A stretch of DNA of 64,000 nucleotides from AV40 sp035568175. GTDB lineage: Bacteria; Verrucomicrobiota; Verrucomicrobiia; Chthoniobacterales; UBA10450. Position 1 is the stretch's first letter. Every line of letters starts with the position of its first letter. Made by a program: the position numbers and the translations under genes. Under the pieces are notes generated by a model. The model ran no database searches and was not told where the DNA came from. It worked only from the letters and a program-made list of their open reading frames with translations. The DNA is taken from contig DATMON010000007.1 of the NCBI GenBank assembly GCA_035568175.1, forward strand, positions 138,198 through 202,197, read 5' to 3'. Below are positions 8,744 through 17,808 of this stretch, one piece after another.

Positions 8744-9301
8744 ATGGCCGCCGCAAACGATCTCCGCCGGGGAATGGCGATAAAATACAATGGCAACGCC
8801 GCCATTGTGCTCGAAGTGCATCATCGCACGCCGGGAAATTTACGCGCTTTTGTCCAGGCGATCATTCGCTACATCAACACCGGCAAAAGCGCCGACGTTC
8901 GTTTTGGTTCCACCGATAAAGTCGAGCTGGTCGATATCGAGCGAAAACAACTCGAGTTCAGTTACAAGGACCACAACGGCTACCATTTCATGGACCCGGA
9001 AACCTACGACACCATGACCTTGCACGACAATCTGCTCGGCGAAGCCAAAGATTATCTCGTCGAAAATCTTTCCGTCCAGGTCCTCTACGCCGAAGGCAAA
9101 CCGGTCGAAGTTGAAATGCCGGCGTCGGTAAATTTGAAAGTGATCGAATCCGCTGAGGGCCTGCGCGGCGACACCGCCAGCAACGTGACCAAGCCGGCGA
9201 AACTCGAGACCGGTAAAACCATCAACGTCCCGCTCTTTATCAAAGAAGGCGAGACAATCAAGATCGACACTCGCACCGGCGCCTACATGGGTCGCGCCTA
9301 G
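8744..9301 (+). CDS. efp: Elongation factor P with Asn at the modification site
   Basis: The 185-residue length and three-domain layout are those of EF-P, which helps ribosomes pass polyproline stretches. The N-terminal KOW-like domain reads LRRGMAIKYNGNAAIVLEV, and the central and C-terminal OB domains include GYHFMDPETYDTM and INVPLFIKEGETIKIDTRTG. The tip loop that normally reads PGKG here reads PGNLR: Asn32 stands at the place of the lysine that is beta-lysylated in E. coli, so neither the EpmABC nor the Arg-rhamnosyl route would apply directly. No Shine-Dalgarno is visible before the ATG. One AAGATCGACA copy encodes KID near the end (9260). Confidence 0.93.
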   Translation: MAAANDLRRGMAIKYNGNAAIVLEVHHRTPGNLRAFVQAIIRYINTGKSADVRFGSTDKVELVDIERKQLEFSYKDHNGYHFMDPETYDTMTLHDNLLGEAKDYLVENLSVQVLYAEGKPVEVEMPASVNLKVIESAEGLRGDTASNVTKPAKLETGKTINVPLFIKEGETIKIDTRTGAYMGRA

Positions 9302-9399
9302 GCCTTCCGCTCCCCCCAACTCTTAATCGTGGCGGGAAACGATCCGGTTGCGCTACAATCATCCGCGAGACCCGGGTAATCCGAATCTAGTTTTCTAAA

Positions 9400-10215
9400 T
9401 TGATGAATCGAAGATCTCAAATGTTTCGCGGACAGAAGCCGTTACGGCGCGGAGTAAAAGTTCCGCCCTATGTGGTCCCAACAAGACGAGGCTCCGCGAC
9501 GATGACTTCGTTTATGGTGCCAACGCGCTGGGTAAAATTTGTCGTCGCCATTTTTCTTCTGCCGGTCTGCGCGATTCTGACGCAAACATTTTTTACCGTG
9601 TTCGCGCGCGCGACGATCGCGCAACGTTTGTGGGCCGGACAGGAGTTCTGGTTCTTCTCGTTAGGCGCAGTGCTGTGGTTGATTGCGTTCATTGGTCTGC
9701 CGCGACCACTTTTGCTTTACGTTTTCGGACACGAACTCACCCATGCAGTTTGGGTCTGGTTAATGGGCGGCCGTGTCACTCGTTTTCGCGTCGGTCGGTC
9801 GGGTGGCCACGTCGTCACCGACCGGACCAATTTTTGGATCGCGCTCGCACCATACTTCTTCCCGCTCTACAGCATCCTTGCCATCGCTCTTTACGGCGCG
9901 CTCAGCATTTTTTTCAACGTCCAGCCCTACGGCCGACTGCTTTACGCCGTAATCGGCGCGACCTGGGCATTTCATCTCACCTTTACCTGTTGGATGATTC
10001 CGAAGAACCAGACCGATCTGCGCGACCACGGAACGTTTTTTTCCCTGGTCGTAATTTATCTGCTGAATCTTGTGCTGCTCAGTATGATGCTGATCGTGGC
10101 ATCACCACACATCACGTTCGCGAGCTTCGGCGCCGATCTGGCGAAAAATCTTGGTACCTTTTCTCAATGGGTCGGCGACCTGAGCGACAAGTTCGTCCAG
10201 GGCGCGCACCACTAA
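9400..10215 (+). CDS. Polytopic membrane protein with HELTH zinc-metalloprotease motif
   Basis: A 271-residue protein with a basic N-terminal tail of about 40 residues and five to six hydrophobic segments. The second or third segment carries FGHELTHAVWVWLMGG, an HExxH zinc site inside a membrane helix as in site-2-protease/M50-like proteins, with a possible third ligand later (the usual NPDG is not seen; TDRTNFW lies nearby). Intramembrane proteolysis is possible but unproven; substrate unknown. In-frame ATGs at 9403, 9421 and 9502 leave the start open. Its stop shares four bases (CTAA) with the stop of the convergent treY gene. Confidence 0.65.
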   Translation: MMNRRSQMFRGQKPLRRGVKVPPYVVPTRRGSATMTSFMVPTRWVKFVVAIFLLPVCAILTQTFFTVFARATIAQRLWAGQEFWFFSLGAVLWLIAFIGLPRPLLLYVFGHELTHAVWVWLMGGRVTRFRVGRSGGHVVTDRTNFWIALAPYFFPLYSILAIALYGALSIFFNVQPYGRLLYAVIGATWAFHLTFTCWMIPKNQTDLRDHGTFFSLVVIYLLNLVLLSMMLIVASPHITFASFGADLAKNLGTFSQWVGDLSDKFVQGAHH

Positions 10216-13073
10216 CTCGTCAGCATCGCGAAGGGCAAGATCGACATCGCGTCGGCGAGCCGAACTTGTCGACCTTGGATCGACAATTCGCCGCCAGTAA
10301 AAATCTCTCCCGCGCGCTCGACCGACAAATTTCCCGGCAACTCGATTACGGTGTCCTTCCAACGATCTCCGATCGGCGGAAATCCGATTCGCGATGAGAG
10401 ACGCGGGACGATGACGATTGCCCAGTCGCGATCCAATTGTCGCGCGAAGCTGATGCAGCAATCGGCAAATGTTCCGCTTGCGCGCAGCGGCAAATAATTT
10501 CCGCTTCGGAAAAGATCGGCATGGTCGTTCCGAAAATGCAGCGTTCGCTGGGTCAAAAACATTTTGATCCGGCCGTTGGGCCAGTTTTGCAGAAACTCTT
10601 CAGGCGTTTTGCTCGATAAACACGACAGCATCTCCGCGCGCACTTTGTAATCGATCGGGCGGCGATTGTCGGGATCGACCAATGAGTAATCCCAGACTTC
10701 GTTGCCTTGATAAATGTCCGGCACGCCCGGTGAAGTCAGTTTAAGCAAAGTCTGAGCGAGCGAATTGATCGCGCCGAGTCGCGCAATCTCTTCCGCGACC
10801 GGAAGAAAAGTCGGCAGAAACTTGTTCTTCGGACCTGGCGCCAAAACTTTAGCAACGAAATCGCGGGTGGCAGCGAGCCATTCTTCGTTCGGTTGAATCC
10901 AGCTCGTGTTCAGCTTGGCTTCATTCAGCGCCTTCGTCATGTAAGCCTGAATCCGCTCGATGTATTCGGTGCCCACATTTTCCACCGGCGCCCCATTCGC
11001 TGCGACCGGCCAGGTACCGAGCAATGTCTGATAGAGCAGATATTCCTCGTCTGAATCAGGCGCTTCCGATTCGTTGACGTCTTTTTTCCAGCGACGATTG
11101 GCGGTCCGCCAGCGCTGCAAAGATCGCCGCCACAATTCCGGGATCTCCGAAATCGCGGCCATTCGTGCGCGCACATCTTGGCTCCGCTTGGTGTCGTGGG
11201 TTGACGTCGCAAGCAAGGTGGCCGGCCAGTTACGATGTCGATCCAAATTCCGCTCGTGAAATGCTTCGACACTCAGTCCGAACTGCTGCGGCTCGCCGCC
11301 CACTTCATTGAGCGCAGCCAGGCGGTTATAAATATAGAACACCGTGTCCTCGAGTCCTTTCGCCATGATCGGCCCGGTGAATTGCTGGAATTTGAGCACG
11401 AAATGCATGTGTTCCTCGCGCGCCTGCGCATCCAGGTTCTCCGGGAATCGAAAAAGCAGAATGTCGCGAAGAAAATTGAAGATCGATTCCTCCATCGCCG
11501 GATTGCGGCGCTTGGCCGCGGCGATCGCGCGCTCGATCACTTGTCGATCTTCCTCGCTCACCGGTTGGCCGGGCGCGAGATACGTTCGATAAACCGGGAA
11601 GCAGGCAATCGTTTCCCGCACTGCGCGGGCAAGTGCTTCAAAAGTGAAATCGCGATACCAGCGGTTTTTTTCCGATAATCGGTCGAGCATGTTCCCCAGC
11701 ACTTCGACTTCGTTCGCCATCGCGAGGCGCATCACCAGACGTTTCTTGGCGTAAACGAGATGCCCAAAGTGCATGGTGTGGCCGACGAATCGGTGAAAAG
11801 TTCTGGTCATGGCCGCTTCAGCCGCGGTGTCCACAAAAACGCCGGCGACTTGATTGACGAAATCGTAACCGGTTGTTCCGTGGAGCGGCCAATCCACACG
11901 GAGCTTTTCCGCTCCAGTCAGAATTTTTTCCGCGATCATGTAAACCCCGCGACCATCTTTCGGCAGCGGGAGGCCGAGCACTTTGGCGCAACGTCGCTGC
12001 AGCGCTTCCAAGTATTCCTTCGGCAAATATAAGCCGTCTGGATGATCGATCCGCAGTCCGGTCACCGCTCCAGTCCGGACAAGATCGACAACCAACTGAT
12101 GAGCGGCGTCGAACACTTCCGGCAATTCCATCCGGATCGCCGCCAGATCGTTTACGTCGAAAAAGCGGCGATAATTAATTTCCTCAGCTGCGACGCGCCA
12201 GAATGCGAGGCGATACGACTGCGCGTTGAGCAGCTCATCGAGCCTGTCGAAGCTGCGCGGATCGCCCGAACGACCGTTAATTTGGGCAAGCGCTTTTTCA
12301 ATCGCGCGCTGAACCTGGGGCGCTTCCTGACAACGGCGCTCGAGCCGGCGTTTGACGATTTCTTTTTCGCGCGAGCGCTCGGCGATTTTTTCCGGATCGG
12401 TTTCAGTGCGGCGCGGCAAATATTCGAGCGCAGTCAGGATGCTTTGAAACTCACCGTAAAACTCTTCGTCTTTATATTCGGCAAGATTTTCCAACGCCAT
12501 CTCGAGAACGAACCGATAAGTGCCCGGCGCGATCGGCAGTTTTTGATTTCGATACGCAAGGTAGAACGCGCCTTCCTCGAAACGAACCTTCAGCTCGCCG
12601 CGCTCGAGCACACGGCCGTACTGATCGCTCAGGATCGGGAGCAGAACTTTATCGCGGAGATCGGATTTGAGTGGCCGCCAATCGATGTCGAAATACGGCG
12701 CGTACATCGAGCTGGGACCGTTCTCGAGCACGTCCATCCACCATTTGTTGCCCGGCTCGGTGATTCCCATGTGATTCGGCACGAAATCGAGCACCTGGCC
12801 CATGCCGTTCGCATGCAGCTCCGCAATCCACGCGTCGTAATCCTCCCGCGAACCGATCGCCGTATTGAGCTTGTTGTGATCGGTAATGTCGTAGCCGTGC
12901 AAACTGTTGGCGCCGGCCTGAAAATAAGGCGACGCGTAAACATCAGTCACGCCGAGCGCGCGCAAGTAAGACACGATCTCGCGCGCCTGCTCGAACGTGA
13001 ACCACCGGTTGAATTGCAACCGGTAGGTGCAAGTCGGAATTCGTGGATGTTTGTCCTCTGTCATGTCGAGCAA
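10212..13073 (-). CDS. treY: Malto-oligosyltrehalose synthase
   Basis: A 953-residue GH13 enzyme that isomerises the reducing-end glucose of maltodextrins to a trehalose linkage, the first step of the TreY-TreZ route. The N-terminus PTCTYRLQFNRWFTFEQA and VLDFVPNHMGI (region I) are characteristic, with GLRIDHPDGLYLPKEY (region II, nucleophile Asp), YMIAEKILTGAE (region III, acid Glu) and TSTHDTKRSQDVR (region IV). Length matches TreY, somewhat longer than average. TreZ is not in the window. It ends in a 4-base stop overlap with the membrane protease-like gene. Two antisense-oriented AAGATCGACA words (10237, 12081) fall inside. Confidence 0.95.
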   Translation of the reverse strand: MLDMTEDKHPRIPTCTYRLQFNRWFTFEQAREIVSYLRALGVTDVYASPYFQAGANSLHGYDITDHNKLNTAIGSREDYDAWIAELHANGMGQVLDFVPNHMGITEPGNKWWMDVLENGPSSMYAPYFDIDWRPLKSDLRDKVLLPILSDQYGRVLERGELKVRFEEGAFYLAYRNQKLPIAPGTYRFVLEMALENLAEYKDEEFYGEFQSILTALEYLPRRTETDPEKIAERSREKEIVKRRLERRCQEAPQVQRAIEKALAQINGRSGDPRSFDRLDELLNAQSYRLAFWRVAAEEINYRRFFDVNDLAAIRMELPEVFDAAHQLVVDLVRTGAVTGLRIDHPDGLYLPKEYLEALQRRCAKVLGLPLPKDGRGVYMIAEKILTGAEKLRVDWPLHGTTGYDFVNQVAGVFVDTAAEAAMTRTFHRFVGHTMHFGHLVYAKKRLVMRLAMANEVEVLGNMLDRLSEKNRWYRDFTFEALARAVRETIACFPVYRTYLAPGQPVSEEDRQVIERAIAAAKRRNPAMEESIFNFLRDILLFRFPENLDAQAREEHMHFVLKFQQFTGPIMAKGLEDTVFYIYNRLAALNEVGGEPQQFGLSVEAFHERNLDRHRNWPATLLATSTHDTKRSQDVRARMAAISEIPELWRRSLQRWRTANRRWKKDVNESEAPDSDEEYLLYQTLLGTWPVAANGAPVENVGTEYIERIQAYMTKALNEAKLNTSWIQPNEEWLAATRDFVAKVLAPGPKNKFLPTFLPVAEEIARLGAINSLAQTLLKLTSPGVPDIYQGNEVWDYSLVDPDNRRPIDYKVRAEMLSCLSSKTPEEFLQNWPNGRIKMFLTQRTLHFRNDHADLFRSGNYLPLRASGTFADCCISFARQLDRDWAIVIVPRLSSRIGFPPIGDRWKDTVIELPGNLSVERAGEIFTGGELSIQGRQVRLADAMSILPFAMLTS

Positions 13074-13089
13074 AGTCGGGGGACAATTT

Positions 13090-13175
13090 AAATGACGAAA
13101 TCCGAATGACGAATGACGAATTAAATCTGAAATTCGTCATTCCTTCGTCATTAGACATTCGTGTTTCGTCATTCG
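13090..13175. repeat. Inverted repeat, GAATGACGAATGACGAA family
   Basis: Left half carries CCGAATGACGAATGACGAA; the right half carries the reverse complement words TTCGTCATTC and TTTCGTCATTCG. The innermost arms, GAATGACGAATT and AATTCGTCATTC, pair perfectly around an 8-base loop. It fills the gap between treY and argS, both on the minus strand. A diverged second copy is at 18500-18615. Confidence 0.8.
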
Positions 13176-13177
13176 TA

Positions 13178-14920
13178 TCACATCTTCTCCGGCACCTTGA
13201 TGCCTAACAAATCGAGACCGCGCTGCAAAACGCGCCCGGCCAGATCGCACAGCGCGAGACGCGAGCTGCGCAGCGGTTCGTCCGATCTCAGGACTGGGCA
13301 TGCCTCGTAAAACGCGTGGAAACTATTCGCGAGCTCGAACAAAAAATTCGCCAGAATATTCGGCCGAAAATCGTTCAGCACTTGCGGAACAATCTCGGCG
13401 AACTGGCAAAGCCGCTTGGCCAAGGTTATGTCGGCATCTTCCTTGAGAACGAACGTTGTAGCCACGGGCCTGTGGCCCGTCTCATCTCCGATGCCCCGCA
13501 GGGGCGTGGTTACCTCCGCTTTGCGGAAGATCGAACGGATCCGGACGTAGGCGTTCTGCAAATACGGCGCGGTGTTGCCTTGCAACGCTAACATCTTGTC
13601 CCACGAAAAAACGTAATCAGTCATCCGGTATTGCGAGAGGTCGGCGTATTTGACCGCGCCAATGCCGATCGTCCGCGCGATGTCGATCTTTTCTGCATCG
13701 GCTAACGCGGGATTTTTTTCTTCGATGATCTTTCGTGCGCGCGCGCAGGCTTCTTCCAGTACTTGCCGCAGCGGCACGTTTTCGCCTGAGCGCGTTTTCA
13801 TCAGCTTCCGGTCTTCGCCGAGAATGTTGCCAAACGGGATGTGGCGGAAATCGGCTTTGTGTCCTTCCCGGCGCGCGATCTCGAATATTTGTTTAAAATG
13901 TAAAGTCTGCGGCGCGCCGACCACGTACCAAGCCGTATCGCGCTTCAGTTCGTTGATTCGATAATCAACCGTCGCAATGTCGCTGGTCGCGTAATTGAAT
14001 CCGCCGTCGCTCTTCCGAATGATGCACGGCTTGTCCGCCAGCTCGGGAATATCGCGAAAGAAAACGACGACTGCGCCTTCGCTAATTTCGGCGATGCCGG
14101 ACTTGAGCAACCGCTCAACGACGCCGGCCAATCGATCGTTGTAAAAACTTTCGCCACATTGGATGTCGTAGTGAATGTCGAGCAGTGCGTAGACGTGCTG
14201 GAAATCCTGCATCGAGAGGGCGACGCACTCGTTCCAGATATTGGTGTTTTCTTTGTCGCCGGATTGAAGCTTAACCAATTCCTGCCGGCACGCGTCTCTC
14301 ACTGCCGGATCGGATGTCGATCTTGCATTGGTCTCTTTATAAATGCGAACGATCTCGGCCAGCGGATCGCGCTGGAGCGCTTCTCGATCGAGCAGATTTT
14401 TCCAACCCCAGATCACCATTCCAAACTGCGTGCCCCAATCACCGACGTGATTATCGCGGATAACGTCGTGACCGAGAAAAGTCGCGATCCGCGCGAGCGC
14501 ATCGCCGAGAGCAGTGCTACGAATGTGACCGATGTGCATCGGCTTGGCCACATTGGGCGAGCCGAAATCGATCACGATTTTTTTTGGAGATGTCGATGGT
14601 GCGACACCCATTCGCTTGTCGGAGAAGAGTACTGCTGTTTTCTCGGCGATAGCGCCGGGCAACAAAGTGAAATTGATGAAGCCTGCGCCGGCTACAGTTG
14701 GCGCCTCACACCAATCGGCAACATCAAGATGCTGCAATATCTTTTCCGCAACAGTTCTCGGATTTTCGCCGCGCCGTTTCCCAAGCACTAACGCGGCGTT
14801 CGTTTGGTAATCGCCGAAACGCGGATCAGTCGCCTGCGTCAGCTCGCCCGCGTTTTCAAAACCGGCGGCGTTAAGCGCGTCCGCAAGCTTTTTCGCGAGC
14901 AGTGACTGGAAAGTTTCCAT
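13178..14920 (-). CDS. argS: Arginyl-tRNA synthetase with an in-frame repeat insertion
   Basis: A class I synthetase of 580 residues charging tRNA-Arg. The catalytic domain has GSPNVAKPMHIGHIRST (HIGH motif) and the KMSKS counterpart KLMKTRSGE; the C-terminus ends LLGIKVPEKM as in other ArgS proteins, after the helical DALR anticodon domain. Between SIFRKAE and FVLKEDAD a stretch of about 19 residues (TPLRGIGDETGHRPVATTF) is encoded by a palindromic element at 13457-13513, in a loop of the anticodon domain that also varies in E. coli ArgS. The reading frame stays open, so the enzyme is likely functional. Downstream of it lies the ptsN-like gene's 66-base repeat on the 5' side. Confidence 0.95.
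   Translation of the reverse strand: METFQSLLAKKLADALNAAGFENAGELTQATDPRFGDYQTNAALVLGKRRGENPRTVAEKILQHLDVADWCEAPTVAGAGFINFTLLPGAIAEKTAVLFSDKRMGVAPSTSPKKIVIDFGSPNVAKPMHIGHIRSTALGDALARIATFLGHDVIRDNHVGDWGTQFGMVIWGWKNLLDREALQRDPLAEIVRIYKETNARSTSDPAVRDACRQELVKLQSGDKENTNIWNECVALSMQDFQHVYALLDIHYDIQCGESFYNDRLAGVVERLLKSGIAEISEGAVVVFFRDIPELADKPCIIRKSDGGFNYATSDIATVDYRINELKRDTAWYVVGAPQTLHFKQIFEIARREGHKADFRHIPFGNILGEDRKLMKTRSGENVPLRQVLEEACARARKIIEEKNPALADAEKIDIARTIGIGAVKYADLSQYRMTDYVFSWDKMLALQGNTAPYLQNAYVRIRSIFRKAEVTTPLRGIGDETGHRPVATTFVLKEDADITLAKRLCQFAEIVPQVLNDFRPNILANFLFELANSFHAFYEACPVLRSDEPLRSSRLALCDLAGRVLQRGLDLLGIKVPEKM
13457..13513. repeat. TGTAGC-type composite palindrome inside argS
   Basis: Starts with TGTAGC, followed by hairpin ACGGGCC-TGT-GGCCCGT, a short spacer, a second hairpin GCCCC-GCA-GGGGC and a decayed right end (GTGGTTAC for GGCTACA). 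The architecture equals that of the elements at 14931 and 56739, so a member of this family appears to have entered the argS coding sequence without breaking the frame. Confidence 0.7.
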
Positions 14921-14930
14921 TACTCCGAAT

Positions 14931-14996
14931 TGTAGCGGCGCTCTGTGAGCGCTGCATTATTTTCATTCGGCCCCGAAAGCTTTCGGGGCGGCTACA
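14931..14996. repeat. Composite palindromic element TGTAGC...GCTACA
   Basis: Sixty-six bases: TGTAGC, hairpin GGCGCTC-TGT-GAGCGCTG, an A/T-rich spacer, a second hairpin GCCCCGAAAGC-TTTCGGGGC, then GGCTACA. The ends are inverted repeats. It lies between argS and the ptsN-like gene on the minus strand and could act as a terminator or mRNA-stabilising structure. Confidence 0.75.
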
Positions 14997-14998
14997 GT

Positions 14999-15463
14999 TT
15001 ATTTTTGCGGGCTTTCGCGAAAGATCGACAAAATCTCCTCGGTCGATTTCGCGCCGGCCAGTTTTTCCCGCGTGCCGCGGTCGTTTAGAAATTTCGCGAT
15101 CGATGCCAGCGTGCGCAGGTGGGTTTGAAATTGGTTCTTGGGAACAATGAAAAGGACGACGAATTTTACGGGCGCGTTGTCCAGCGCGTCGAACTCGATC
15201 CCCGCTGTCGATCTTCCAAAAGCTGCGACCACGTCATCGATGCGATCGGACGAACAATGCGGAATCGCGATCCCGAATCCAATGCCGGTGCTCATCGTTT
15301 CTTCGCGCTGTTTAAGCGAGGCGAGAATGCTGTCGCGATCGTCCGGTTTGATTTTGCCGAGGCGCACGAGCAAATCGATCAGCTCGACGATGGCCGGCCA
15401 ACGCTCAGTTGCCGTCATCTCAGGGATGATTTGCTCGGCGGAAAGTAAATTGCCCAACGACAT
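14999..15463 (-). CDS. PTS EIIA-like protein, PtsN/fructose-mannitol family
   Basis: A 154-residue single EIIA domain. The phosphorylatable histidine is His69 in GIAIPHCSSDRI, preceded by TMSTGIGFGIAIPH, the family signature. No EIIB or EIIC is attached or adjacent, which favours a regulatory PtsN-like role rather than sugar transport; the closing region (LASIAKFLNDRGTREKL) is as in nitrogen-PTS EIIA. Position just upstream of argS, separated by a palindromic element. AAGATCGACA words in opposite orientations lie at 15021 and 15206, only 185 bases apart. Confidence 0.85.
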   Translation of the reverse strand: MSLGNLLSAEQIIPEMTATERWPAIVELIDLLVRLGKIKPDDRDSILASLKQREETMSTGIGFGIAIPHCSSDRIDDVVAAFGRSTAGIEFDALDNAPVKFVVLFIVPKNQFQTHLRTLASIAKFLNDRGTREKLAGAKSTEEILSIFRESPQK

Positions 15464-15529
15464 GCAGAGTGCGCGATTCGGGAGCGCAAGCTTAGCGGTG
15501 ACGCTTACGTTGACAAGCGCATTTCGGTC

Positions 15530-16240
15530 TCAAAAATCGCGGATTTTATAATTCAAACGGCGCGAGACGAGCCAGCGCACACCGAACATGTCGACAGTGG
15601 CCCGCAGCGCGCGGCTGCCAAAGCCGTATTTGGTCTGACCGAAACGGCGCGGGCGATGGTTCACCGGAATTTCGACAAGGCGATAGCCCGCGCCTCGAAT
15701 CAAAGCCGGAATAAACCGGTGCATGCCTTTAAACGGGATCAGCGCGTCCGCGCATTCGCGGCGCATCGCCTTAAGGGTGCATCCGGTGTCGCGCACATAA
15801 TCTTTGGTGAACCGGCTGCGAACGAAATTCGCGATCCGACTGGTCAGACGCTTCGTCATCGTGTCTTTCCGTTTTGCCCGGTAACCGCAAACCAGATCGG
15901 CGCCGCGGGAAATTTCCTCGAGCAAACGCGGGATGTCCGCCGGATCGTTTTGGAGATCGCTGTCGATCATCACAATCGTCCTTCCGCGCGCGGCACGCAC
16001 GCCGGCATACAACGCTGCGCTCTGGCCGGTGTTTTTTTCAAAACGCATTAGTCGAACATTCGGCGCCGTTTCGATTTTGTCGGCGCTCCGATCGGTCGAG
16101 CCGTCATCGACAAAAACAATTTCATAATCCAAACCCGAGAGCGCGGCCTTTAATTCCGATTGCAAGATCGACACGTTCTCTTCCTCGTTGAAGACGGGAA
16201 CTACGACAGAAACAGCCGGCGATACAGCGGCGTCGTTCAT
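15530..16240 (-). CDS. Family 2 glycosyltransferase, polyprenyl-phosphate sugar transferase type
   Basis: A GT-A enzyme with VSVVVPVFNEEENV, FVDDGSTDRSADK, the donor-binding DxD as IDSDLQNDP, and GCTLKAMRRE plus NHRPRRFGQTKYGF near the C-terminus, the pattern of dolichyl/undecaprenyl-phosphate mannosyl, glucosyl or ArnC-like transferases. No C-terminal membrane anchors. An upstream ATG at 16267 exists, but ATG 16240 overlaps the stop of the GT39-type gene as ATGA, so translational coupling makes it the better start. Together with the GT39 and PAP2 genes it suggests a lipid-linked sugar donor pathway. Confidence 0.9.
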   Translation of the reverse strand: MNDAAVSPAVSVVVPVFNEEENVSILQSELKAALSGLDYEIVFVDDGSTDRSADKIETAPNVRLMRFEKNTGQSAALYAGVRAARGRTIVMIDSDLQNDPADIPRLLEEISRGADLVCGYRAKRKDTMTKRLTSRIANFVRSRFTKDYVRDTGCTLKAMRRECADALIPFKGMHRFIPALIRGAGYRLVEIPVNHRPRRFGQTKYGFGSRALRATVDMFGVRWLVSRRLNYKIRDF

Positions 16241-17808
16241 AACGGCAGGGTCCGGTAATGTCGGCAAAGAAACACCTGCCAGTAGCGCACATGTTCGCCA
16301 AAACGCTTCAGTTCGATCGTGCCGACGAGTTCGGTCGATTCAAACGCGGCGCGAATGTTGTGCGGCGGGTTCTTGGCATAATTACGAATGAGGAGTGCGC
16401 TCCGTCCCACAAAAAGGTTAACGCCTTTCTGTTCGGTAAACGTCTCATCCCGCGATTGGCCTGGCCTGGCCGGCTCCTCGACAAATTGGTCGTAGCGCGG
16501 CCAGAAGGAAAATTGATTAATCAGATCCTGAGATTCAACCAGGTAGACCGGCGGATGCCCCGGACCTTCGACGCGCTTGTCGCGTAAATAAAACGAAATC
16601 TCCGAAGCGCGATGGCGCTCGTCCGCAATCAAAAATAATTTCTCCCCCAGTTTCGCTTCCAGATCGTTGCGAATTCGTTCCACTTCAGCGGTCATCGATT
16701 TCCAACCGCGGAGCCGATCGGCCGGATCGCTTCGCCAGAATCGGATTCCCGCGCTTCGCAGCAAATCGGAATCGAGTGCGAAGAGGCTAATCACAAAACC
16801 GAGAAGAATGGCCGTGAGAGCGAACGATTTCACTCCGCGTCTTTCAATCCGTTCATGCCAGTAATGAACCGCGAGTAATCCGAAGCCAAGGAATGACACT
16901 GCGTCCCAGTTTGGCGTCGCGACGTGGTTTATTGAGAGCAGGAAGTAAAACGCGAACACCGGCAATCCAAACCAAAATAGGAACAGAACTTTGAATTGCT
17001 GATTTACCCGGCGCCAGCTGCCGATCACGCCCCAGGCGAGAGCGGCGAAAAGCAGCGGCGAGTAAAAAAGGAAATGTTCACCAAAAAATTTGAGCGGCTC
17101 GAGCGGTCGAAAGCCAACATCGTCTGTCAGGCTGCCGCGCGTGCGCAAATGGAGCACTGTGATCCAGGCGTGCTGCGCGTTCCAAATGATCGGTGGAATC
17201 GTGCAGATAACAAAACATCCAAGCAGCCAATACAAACCCGGCCGCTTGAATTCCTGACGGAGCCGGGGCGCAAAAGCGAGCACAAGGAGAACGCACAGTA
17301 CTTCGAACGCATTTGTGTACCGGCTCAGGAACCCAAAACCGATAAGCAATCCAGTCAACGGCCAGTAAAATGAAAACTGCGGGCTCTTTTCAACCGCGAG
17401 CCAGAACGTGAACATTGCCGCCATCCAAAGAAAGATCGACAACGCGTCGGTCGTCATGACAAACGCACCGACGTTAAAGATGGGCGTGACATTGAACGCA
17501 ATCACGGTCCAGAGACCGACGTTTTCGCTAAATAAGCGCCGCCCGAAATAGAAAAGGAAAAAACTTGCGCCGGCGGCGAGAATCGGGCTCCAAAAACGCA
17601 CCCCGAACTCAGTCGCGCCGAAGATCGCGGCGCTCGCGCGAATCGCGAACGCGATCCCCGGGCCTTTGCTAAAATAACCCGGCGCCAATCGCTCCGACCA
17701 CATCCAGTAATGCGCCTCGTCGAATTCGAGATCGGTCGATCCCAACATCGACAATCGAATCAGCGTCAGCGCAGCGATGAAGAACCAAACCGCTCGTGTT
17801 TTGCTCAT
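16237..17808 (-). CDS. GT39/ArnT-type membrane glycosyltransferase
   Basis: A 523-residue polytopic protein with ten or more hydrophobic segments. The first external loop has FDEAHYWMWSERLAPGYFSKGPG, where the DEA(H)Y stretch corresponds to the catalytic Asp/Glu motif of ArnT/PMT-like GT-C enzymes, followed by FGVRFWSPI. Such enzymes move a sugar from a polyprenyl phosphate to lipid A, protein or another acceptor on the outer face of the inner membrane. It is coupled by ATGA overlaps to the PAP2 gene upstream and to the GT2 gene downstream, a natural pair of donor maker and transferase. Confidence 0.87.
   Translation of the reverse strand: MSKTRAVWFFIAALTLIRLSMLGSTDLEFDEAHYWMWSERLAPGYFSKGPGIAFAIRASAAIFGATEFGVRFWSPILAAGASFFLFYFGRRLFSENVGLWTVIAFNVTPIFNVGAFVMTTDALSIFLWMAAMFTFWLAVEKSPQFSFYWPLTGLLIGFGFLSRYTNAFEVLCVLLVLAFAPRLRQEFKRPGLYWLLGCFVICTIPPIIWNAQHAWITVLHLRTRGSLTDDVGFRPLEPLKFFGEHFLFYSPLLFAALAWGVIGSWRRVNQQFKVLFLFWFGLPVFAFYFLLSINHVATPNWDAVSFLGFGLLAVHYWHERIERRGVKSFALTAILLGFVISLFALDSDLLRSAGIRFWRSDPADRLRGWKSMTAEVERIRNDLEAKLGEKLFLIADERHRASEISFYLRDKRVEGPGHPPVYLVESQDLINQFSFWPRYDQFVEEPARPGQSRDETFTEQKGVNLFVGRSALLIRNYAKNPPHNIRAAFESTELVGTIELKRFGEHVRYWQVFLCRHYRTLPL

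Noticed and set aside
12042..13091. A 349-codon plus-strand frame opposite treY, and similar long frames opposite gapA (21447-22325) and the TPR protein (24642-25625)
   Set aside because: All lie fully inside genes with clear family motifs, show no domain of their own and mirror the third codon positions of the real gene.
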